In this document: one piece after another, positions 57,782 through 64,000 of the stretch
Layout of the letters: the number at the start of each line of letters is the position of its first letter
Numbering within the stretch: the first letter of the stretch is position 1
From: Teredinibacter sp. KSP-S5-2
Lineage (GTDB): Bacteria; Pseudomonadota; Gammaproteobacteria; Pseudomonadales; Cellvibrionaceae
Length of the DNA: 64,000 nucleotides
Assembly (NCBI RefSeq): GCF_032773895.1
Contig: NZ_CP120416.1
Location: 186,001 to 250,000 of the forward strand
Direction of reading: 5' to 3'
Position numbers and translations under genes: made by a program
The notes under the pieces: model-generated
Databases searched by the model: none
Seen by the model: only the letters and a program-made list of their open reading frames with translations
What the model was told of the DNA's origin: nothing

Positions 57782-59038
57782 TTATTGGTCTTGTAATGCA
57801 ATTGCCGGGTCTATTTTTGCTGCCTTCTGTGCCGGAAGCCATGCTGCGAACATGCCCGCTAAAAGTAATACGCCCAGAGCGGTAAGTGCTGTGACAAAAT
57901 CAATCTCCGGGTTAGCAAAAGTGGTGCTGTTTGAACCTTGTGCCATCATCACGTTAGCAATAGTCTCCACAAGGATCACGCCAAGAAATAACCCGAAGTA
58001 CCCCGATATAAAGGTAATTAGTAGGGATTCTTGAACAATCATACTGACGATTGACATCGGTGTGGCACCAATCGCTTTGCGCAAACCGATTTCTTTTGTA
58101 CGTTCTTTTACCGCGATGAGCATAATATTGCCGACACCAACGGCACCTGCGATGATGGTGCCTATAGCCACGACCCAACTGAATGCCTGAATACCACCAA
58201 ATAGCGCATTGACTTGATCCAAATCCTTTTGCGAATTGTAACTACCAATGGTGTTCCAGTCGTCGGGGTGAACCCGGTTTTTTTCCAGTAATGCTTTTTT
58301 GATCTTTTTTTCCAATACAGAAGCGTGAACGCCTTCGACAGGTACAACCGTCAGGGAATAGATTCTATCTGCAATATTTAATGCTTGTTTTAATGTTGCG
58401 TAGGGCGCAAATATTTTTGATGAATCCCTCTGTTGCCATTCGTTTTTGGCTGAGGGTTGAAAAACCCCTACAACTGTCAGTTGCATTCCCCGGTAGGTTA
58501 TCGCTTTTCCAATCGGGTCTTCGCCATTTGGGAATAATGTGTCGCGAACTTTACGGCCAATAATACCCACTTTTCGTTTTTCTTTTTCATCAAGAGCATT
58601 CAGGAAGCGCCCCTGTAACAGTTCAAAGCCCTGAATTTTACTGATTATCGGTGGGTAGCCGCTGATGGAATAGGAATCTGCTCTGCCTTTGTAGCTGACG
58701 TAAATATTGTCCGCCCCAATATAGGGAGCGACATATTTAATTTCCGGAATTTTTTTTACTAAAAATTCTACGTCAGAGTGCTTAAGCATAATGTCTCTGC
58801 CGGTATCCAGCCCCATATAGGGAATGGTGGTCGCTCGGCCTTTCCAGAACGTAATAGTATTTAGTTGGTTGCCCCAGTTTGAGACCGCACCATTTTTTAG
58901 CCCTTTGCCAGCCCCCATTAAAGTGACCAGCATAAATATACCCCAGAAAACACCGAAAGCGGTTAAGGCTGTACGTAATTTATGCCGCTTTAATGTATCG
59001 ACAATTTCCTGCCAGAGATCCAGGTCGAATACTTGCAT
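57782..59038 (-). CDS. MacB-like ABC transporter permease 2
   Basis: A 418-residue FtsX/MacB-fold permease. One N-terminal membrane helix (about 20-42) precedes a large periplasmic domain (45-285), then three helices (about 295-320, 345-370, 385-405) around KEIGLRKAIGATPMSIVSMI, the coupling region typical of MacB. No ATPase domain is fused. It starts two bases after the stop of the first permease, and the two share length and order, so they probably pair as a heterodimer. Confidence 0.92.
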   Translation of the reverse strand: MQVFDLDLWQEIVDTLKRHKLRTALTAFGVFWGIFMLVTLMGAGKGLKNGAVSNWGNQLNTITFWKGRATTIPYMGLDTGRDIMLKHSDVEFLVKKIPEIKYVAPYIGADNIYVSYKGRADSYSISGYPPIISKIQGFELLQGRFLNALDEKEKRKVGIIGRKVRDTLFPNGEDPIGKAITYRGMQLTVVGVFQPSAKNEWQQRDSSKIFAPYATLKQALNIADRIYSLTVVPVEGVHASVLEKKIKKALLEKNRVHPDDWNTIGSYNSQKDLDQVNALFGGIQAFSWVVAIGTIIAGAVGVGNIMLIAVKERTKEIGLRKAIGATPMSIVSMIVQESLLITFISGYFGLFLGVILVETIANVMMAQGSNSTTFANPEIDFVTALTALGVLLLAGMFAAWLPAQKAAKIDPAIALQDQ

Positions 59039-59040
59039 AA

Positions 59041-60300
59041 TTATTCTTCCCTCATGGCTTCAATGGGCAGAATTTGTGCTGCCCGTAATGCCGGTGCCAA
59101 GCCAGCCAGGGCTCCCGCGCTAACGAGTAATACCAGTGCGGTAATGGCAGTGGAGAAATCCACTTCCGGTCGTTCAAAGTAGGGAAGTTGTGCGCCGCTG
59201 GAAACGATGGCCTGATTGGCACTTTCTAAAAAAAACACGCCGAGCACAAGGCCGAGGTAACCGGCAATGGTGGTAATAATGACGGATTCACTGAGGATCA
59301 TTAAGGTGATGGATGCCGGGGTTGCGCCAAGGGCCTTGCGAATTCCTATCTCCCGTGTTCTGTCCTTAACAGTAATGATCATGATATTGCTGATACCAAC
59401 AATGCCTGCCATCAAGGTTCCTATTCCGACAAACCAGACAAAAGCGGATATCGCCGTGAACAGTTGATTAAATTGATAAGCCTGCCGGGCGTTACTCCAA
59501 ACGAATATGGCTTTTTCATCGTTCGGAGAAATTGTATGGCGGCGTTTTAATAAGCTGACAATTTGTTCTTCAAATCGGAATGGGTCAATGCCTTCTTCCG
59601 GTGTGACGGCAATCAGATCGATAATACCGTGTTCGCCAAAGGTGTTCTGGAATGTTCCAAAGGGGATATACAATCTTTCGGACATTCGGCCATTCCAGCC
59701 TTTATCGAAGAAGACGCCAACCACTTTGAGAGAAACACCATTGATCACAATGTATTCGCCAATCGCCTGTTCTCTAGTTTGAAAAAGCGCATCGGCAATG
59801 GCGGTTCCAATGACCACCACTTTTCTCGCTTCATCATTATCTATACGGTTTAGCCTTCGACCTGCGACGTAATCCTGATAGCGTTTTATTTCAAAGTATT
59901 CTTCTGTTACGCCATACACACCGAAACGTACAGAGCGATTTTTGTGGGTTATATACACTTCCCGGTTCCAGCGTGAGCCGGTGTAGTTTTCACCGGAAAT
60001 AAATTCCACACCGGGAATGTTTGCCTTTATCGCCGCAATATCACTTTCATAAAACTGGACTTTTTTACCTTGAGGCGTGCCTTTGTATGGTTGTCCAATT
60101 CGTCTGGCAATAACCGTAACTGCATTTCGTGCATCCGCACCGTAGCTTTTTTCAACACCATGCTGCAGTCCTGCACCGGACCCCAATAGAAGGATGAGCA
60201 TGAGAATACCCCAGAAAACGCCGAACGCTGTCAGGAATGTGCGCAGCTTATTTTGCCTAACAGTAAAATATATTTCTTGTATGAAATCGACGTTAATCAT
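59041..60300 (-). CDS. MacB-like ABC transporter permease 1
   Basis: A 419-residue permease paralogous to the one at 57782, with the same layout: N-terminal helix (20-42, FGVFWGILMLILLLGSG), large periplasmic domain, and C-terminal helices with REIGIRKALGATPASITLMI. Its ATG overlaps the stop of the ATPase gene by four bases (ATGA). A pair of separate permeases plus one ATPase differs from classical MacB, in which the domains are fused. Confidence 0.92.
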   Translation of the reverse strand: MINVDFIQEIYFTVRQNKLRTFLTAFGVFWGILMLILLLGSGAGLQHGVEKSYGADARNAVTVIARRIGQPYKGTPQGKKVQFYESDIAAIKANIPGVEFISGENYTGSRWNREVYITHKNRSVRFGVYGVTEEYFEIKRYQDYVAGRRLNRIDNDEARKVVVIGTAIADALFQTREQAIGEYIVINGVSLKVVGVFFDKGWNGRMSERLYIPFGTFQNTFGEHGIIDLIAVTPEEGIDPFRFEEQIVSLLKRRHTISPNDEKAIFVWSNARQAYQFNQLFTAISAFVWFVGIGTLMAGIVGISNIMIITVKDRTREIGIRKALGATPASITLMILSESVIITTIAGYLGLVLGVFFLESANQAIVSSGAQLPYFERPEVDFSTAITALVLLVSAGALAGLAPALRAAQILPIEAMREE

Positions 60301-60983
60301 CCGCTTGTCAGCGCCGTTTCATCGTGAATGATTAAACCGTCTTTCAATTCGATCCTTCTTTGGGTTTGTTCCGCGATTTCCTGTTCATGGGTAATAATGA
60401 TGATAGTTTTGCCTGAAGCGTGAACCTCTTTAAAGAGATCCATTACTTCTGTGGTGGTGGTGCTGTCGAGCGCCCCTGTCGGTTCGTCCGCAAGAATGAC
60501 CATGGGGTTGGTGATGAGTGCGCGAGCGATGGCTACGCGTTGTTTTTGTCCACCGGACAATTCTCCGGGCATATGCTGCATTCGGTCGCCGAGGCCAACT
60601 TTTTCCAGGTATTCGCAGGCTCGTTTGTTGCGTTCTTTTCGGCTGACATTTTGGTAATACAGCGGCAAAGCCACATTTTCAATTGCGTTTTTAAAGGGCA
60701 GCAAGTTGAAGGACTGGAAAACAAAACCAAGATATTGGTTTCGGAGCTTGGCGGCTTGTTTTTCTTTCAGGTTGGAGATCAGCGTACCGGCTAAGCGGTA
60801 GTTGCCTCGATCATGGGTGTCGAGTAAACCCAGTATATTAAGTAGTGTTGATTTACCTGAGCCGGAGGAACCCATAATGGCAACCAGTTCACCCTCGCCA
60901 ATTTCCAGATTGATTCCCTTCAGTACATGCAGCTCTTGATCGCCACTACCATAACTTTTGTGTATATCGTTAAGACTGATCAT
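60297..60983 (-). CDS. LolD/MacB-type ABC transporter ATPase
   Basis: A 228-residue ATPase. Walker A GSSGSGKST at 38-46, signature LSGGQKQRVAIARAL near 141-155, Walker B VILADEPTGALD near 161-172 and the switch His in ITHE. It powers the two permeases in the same operon (ATPase, permease 1, permease 2, membrane-fusion protein), which are overlapping or closely packed. The operon starts here, with its promoter in the 188-base gap to the zinc-ribbon gene. Confidence 0.95.
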   Translation of the reverse strand: MISLNDIHKSYGSGDQELHVLKGINLEIGEGELVAIMGSSGSGKSTLLNILGLLDTHDRGNYRLAGTLISNLKEKQAAKLRNQYLGFVFQSFNLLPFKNAIENVALPLYYQNVSRKERNKRACEYLEKVGLGDRMQHMPGELSGGQKQRVAIARALITNPMVILADEPTGALDSTTTTEVMDLFKEVHASGKTIIIITHEQEIAEQTQRRIELKDGLIIHDETALTSG

Positions 60984-61171
60984 CCTGATGTATTCGTTAT
61001 CTATTCATTCGTATCCGTTGATTGTACACCGAGAATGTGTCCTTGTTCGGGTATTTTTGACGCAAAATGTGTACGATCTCGGGTCTTGGGAGGCGTTTGG
61101 GGTGTGATATTATTGCATGCGCAAACAGCCTTCAAATTTGCGTTTTGAGTATGCCGGTGTTGGAGTAAAGA

Positions 61172-61357
61172 ATGGGTGAAGTGGTTGAGTTTAAACGCCC
61201 CAAGAAAAAAGACCCTCATAAAGGTAAAACCTTATGTCGAAGTGGGTTTCACAAATGGGAGGTAAACAGGGAAAAGCAGTTTGATGTGAAACAGGGGCGT
61301 CTGGTAACCATTTATCGATGTTGTCGATGTGGCAAAGAGAAAGTTGAGCTACGTTAA
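61172..61357 (+). CDS. 61-residue zinc-ribbon protein, unknown function
   Basis: A small basic protein. LCRSGFHKWEV and YRCCRCGKEKVEL carry Cys22, His27, Cys50, Cys51 and Cys53, enough for one zinc site. The ATG at 61172 is preceded by GGAGTAAAG. Similar proteins occur in gammaproteobacteria with the same HKWE motif, as I recall, without a known function. It converges on dnaE2. Confidence 0.75.
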   Translation: MGEVVEFKRPKKKDPHKGKTLCRSGFHKWEVNREKQFDVKQGRLVTIYRCCRCGKEKVELR

Positions 61358-61377
61358 TCGGTTTGCGTTTTCGATTA

Positions 61378-64000
61378 TTAATGAAAATCTCGCGATTTAA
61401 GACGAAACTCGGTTTGATTATCCAGAGTTTGCAGACGATCTGAATAATCTTCAAGCTGTCCCGCAATGATGTGGATGACATTGTCCCGAGTTTCCAGTCT
61501 GCCTTTCACTACCAGCAGTTGACTGGTCAGTAATTCTCTTCTGTATTTATCTTGTGTGTTCTTCCATACCACAATATTTATGTTCCCTGTTTCATCCTCC
61601 AGAGTTAAAAATACAGTGCCCTTCGCCGTTCCCGGACGTTGTCTTCCGGTGACTAAACCTGCGACCCGGGCGAAACGGCCATTGCCTAATTGAGACAAAT
61701 CCTGTTGCTTCAGGCAGCGGGTAAACGGGTATGTCTGCCTTAAGAGTGCCATTGGGTGTGGCCGCAAGCTCACGCCTAACATATCGTAATCGTTAATTAC
61801 ATTTTCCTGGAGATTGGGCGGCATGGTAAATAATTCATCAGTATTATTTACTTCGGCATCATGCAGTAAGGGCGTGTAAGGTTTTATATTTGCCGAACGC
61901 CAGCGGGATTGATGTCGGTTGCCGGACAAATGACATAAGGCATCCGCGGATGCGAGTATTTGCATTTCGCTATGATTAAGTTTGGCCCTATGTGCTAATT
62001 CTTCCAGTGATTGATAGGGCGAGCGTCGGTTATCCACAATACGATATGCGGCTGGTTGATTGAAGGTTTTAATTCGTTCAAAGCCGAGTCGAATGGCCCA
62101 GTCTTGCGCCTGTGTTCCCTCTGTATCTGGGCGCTGTTCAAGTTTGTTTTCATAATCACTTTGATTTATTTCAACAGGAAGAACCTGTACATGGTGTCGT
62201 CGTGCATCCTGAATTAATTGTGATGGCGAGTAAAAACCCATCGGCTGACTATTGAGTAGCGCACAATAAAAGGCGGCGGGGTGATGGCACTTTAACCATG
62301 AGGAGGCATAGCAAAGTAAGGCAAAACTGGCCGAATGGGATTCGGGAAACCCATAACCGCCAAAGCCTTTAATTTGATTAAATAAACGGTCGGCAAATTC
62401 CTGCGGGTAACCTTTTTTTAACATGCCATGAATAAATTTTTCTTCAAATTTAAGCAGGTTGCCGTTTTTCCCCCAGCTTGCCATGGCCCGACGAAGTTGG
62501 TCTGCTTCACCGCCGGAAAAACCTGCGGCCACCATTGCCAGACGAATAGCCTGCTCCTGAAATATAGGGACACCCAATGTGGAAGATAAAACGTCTTCTA
62601 ATTCTTCATTATGGTAGGTGACGGGCTCTTCTTTATTTCGACGACGTAAATATGGATGAACCATGTCTCCCTGAATTGGTCCGGGGCGAACAATGGCAAT
62701 TTCGATAACCAAATCATAAAAACATTGTGGTCTGAGCCTTGGCAACATCGACATTTGTGCGCGGGACTCCACTTGAAAAACGCCGATACTGTCACCTGCA
62801 CTTAACATATTGTAAGTGGCTTTATCTTCCTGGGGGATGTCCTTAAGCCCGGTTATGTGAGGAGCATACTGGTGAACATAATGCAGACCTTTGCGTAATG
62901 CAGTCAGCATTCCCAAGGCTAGTATATCGACTTTCATTAAGCCAACCGCTTCGAGGTCTTCTTTGTCCCACTGAATAATGGTTCGCTCTGGCATGCTGGC
63001 ATTTTCCATAGGCACCAGGTCAGAGATTTTTTTCTGTGTGATAACAAAACCACCGACGTGCTGTGATAAATGACGAGGAAACCCTTGTATCTGCTGAACC
63101 AGGCTGAAAAACTGCAGCATGAGTTTTTGTTGTGGGTTTAATCCCGCTGCTGCAATACGCTTTTTTAAATCACCTTTTCTGTCCCACCAGGCAAGTGATT
63201 TGGCAATGTGATCAATTAACCCAGGGTCCAACCCGAGGGCTTTGCCCACATCGCGAATAGCACTGCGGGGCCGGTATGTCACTACGGAAGCCGCTAACGC
63301 GGCACGCTCTCGGGTATATTTCCGGTAAATATACTGAACGACTTCTTCTCTGCGCGAGTGTTCAAAATCCACGTCAATATCGGGTGGTTCATTTCTTTCT
63401 TTCGAAATGAAGCGTTCGAATAACACATTGATTTGCCCAGGGCGTATTTCGGTGATATCCAGGCAATAACAAATAACTGAATTTGCCGCCGAGCCTCGCC
63501 CCTGACAGAGAATATTTTCCTTTCGGGCGAACTGGACAATATCGTGTACTGTAAGAAAGTAATACTCATACTGCATTTCCAGTATCAGCTGTAATTCTTT
63601 ATCAATAATCGCCTGAATTTTTTCTGGTACACCTTCTGGCCAGCGCTGTTGCTTTCCTTGATTGACCAGGTTGGTTAAGTGTTGGATGGGAGTAATATGC
63701 TCGGGAACTAATTCCTCCGGGTAGTGATAACGCAACTCATCCATTGAAAAACTGCACAGGTCGGCGATGCGTTGAGTTTCTTCCAGTAATTCAAGTGGGT
63801 AGAGCGTGAGTAACTCTTCCTGGCTTTTTAAATAGCTCTCTGCATTGAGTGATAATGTTTGACCCAGCTGTTCAACGCTGGTGTTATTTTTGATTGCAGT
63901 TAAGGTGTCTTGTAGGGGCTTTCGATTTTTATCATGCATTAATATTTCCGGGCATGCCACAAGAGGAATATTGTATTGTTTGCCCAATTTCTGCCAATAA
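61378..64000 (-). CDS. dnaE2: error-prone DNA polymerase DnaE2 (ImuC), 5' end outside window
   Basis: The reading frame runs to the right edge of the window, so about 870 C-terminal residues of roughly 1,030-1,080 are visible. The frame opens on the end of the PHP domain (NIPLVACPEILMHD). The polymerase core has RGSAANSVICYCL, the catalytic PPDIDVDFEHSRR, SQHVGGFVIT and VGLMKVDILALGML. A C-terminal OB fold (GRFARVAGLVTGRQRPGTAK) ends the protein. DnaE2 acts in SOS-induced translesion synthesis with ImuA and ImuB, whose genes normally lie just upstream, that is, past this window. The lack of an intact catalytic PHP site cannot be judged here. Confidence 0.95.
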   Translation of the reverse strand, partial: YWQKLGKQYNIPLVACPEILMHDKNRKPLQDTLTAIKNNTSVEQLGQTLSLNAESYLKSQEELLTLYPLELLEETQRIADLCSFSMDELRYHYPEELVPEHITPIQHLTNLVNQGKQQRWPEGVPEKIQAIIDKELQLILEMQYEYYFLTVHDIVQFARKENILCQGRGSAANSVICYCLDITEIRPGQINVLFERFISKERNEPPDIDVDFEHSRREEVVQYIYRKYTRERAALAASVVTYRPRSAIRDVGKALGLDPGLIDHIAKSLAWWDRKGDLKKRIAAAGLNPQQKLMLQFFSLVQQIQGFPRHLSQHVGGFVITQKKISDLVPMENASMPERTIIQWDKEDLEAVGLMKVDILALGMLTALRKGLHYVHQYAPHITGLKDIPQEDKATYNMLSAGDSIGVFQVESRAQMSMLPRLRPQCFYDLVIEIAIVRPGPIQGDMVHPYLRRRNKEEPVTYHNEELEDVLSSTLGVPIFQEQAIRLAMVAAGFSGGEADQLRRAMASWGKNGNLLKFEEKFIHGMLKKGYPQEFADRLFNQIKGFGGYGFPESHSASFALLCYASSWLKCHHPAAFYCALLNSQPMGFYSPSQLIQDARRHHVQVLPVEINQSDYENKLEQRPDTEGTQAQDWAIRLGFERIKTFNQPAAYRIVDNRRSPYQSLEELAHRAKLNHSEMQILASADALCHLSGNRHQSRWRSANIKPYTPLLHDAEVNNTDELFTMPPNLQENVINDYDMLGVSLRPHPMALLRQTYPFTRCLKQQDLSQLGNGRFARVAGLVTGRQRPGTAKGTVFLTLEDETGNINIVVWKNTQDKYRRELLTSQLLVVKGRLETRDNVIHIIAGQLEDYSDRLQTLDNQTEFRLKSRDFH

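Overview
The window looks like chromosomal DNA of a marine or estuarine polysaccharide-degrading gammaproteobacterium, most likely of the Cellvibrionaceae (Saccharophagus/Teredinibacter/Cellvibrio relatives). The evidence is the gammaproteobacterial core gene blocks (uvrA | MFS–ssb, fabA-fabB, rplU-rpmA-obgE-proB, rpsT), a secreted chitinase whose modules are joined by long poly-serine linkers (a habit of that family), a GH94 phosphorylase of the chitobiose type, and a large carbohydrate-type TonB-dependent receptor. No rRNA, tRNA, CRISPR array, insertion sequence or prophage was recognised. Taxonomy is inference from gene content.

Layout. 1-5 kb: DUF1801-like protein, a putative lipoprotein, uvrA and a CsgD/VpsT-like LuxR regulator. 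5-8.2 kb: YajR-like MFS transporter, ssb and a degenerate RmlD-like protein. 8.2-13 kb: fabA-fabB, divergent from galU and a phosphomannomutase (UDP-glucose and mannose-1-phosphate supply), then a cupin. 13.2-16.1 kb: a DUF2846 lipoprotein and a complete four-gene bufferin-type RiPP operon (bufA precursor, MNIO enzyme bufB, bufC, DoxX-like bufD). 16.3-23.9 kb: housekeeping genes pgi, ispB, rplU-rpmA, obgE, proB, hisC, rpsT. 24.2-33.4 kb: chitin-linked genes. N,N'-diacetylchitobiose phosphorylase and a phosphohexomutase form a phosphorolytic route, rapA follows, then a GH18 chitinase on the other strand.

34-45 kb is accessory: a three-PAS chemoreceptor, small secreted or membrane proteins (one TIMP/NTR-like), an HD hydrolase, an orphan short flagellin, a class-3 lipase paired with a small exported protein, and a FapA-type polymerised-domain protein carrying six tandem repeats of about 74 residues. 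45-52.5 kb: an alpha/beta hydrolase, a three-gene glycerol/glycerophosphodiester operon (FGGY kinase, GDPD, FAD-dependent dehydrogenase) and a divergent TonB-dependent receptor. 52.6-56.5 kb: a two-component system resembling the proteobacterial dedicated sortase system pair but without a sortase here, divergent from glucokinase. 56.7-61 kb: a MacAB-like ABC export operon split into ATPase, two permeases and a membrane-fusion protein. 61.2-64 kb: a 61-residue zinc-ribbon protein and the 3' part of dnaE2, cut by the window edge.

The most notable items are the bufferin operon with its own operator-like inverted repeat and intercistronic hairpin, the FapA protein with its repeat array, the lipase/exported-protein pair, the TIMP-like secreted protein, and the chitobiose (not cellobiose) assignment of the GH94 gene.
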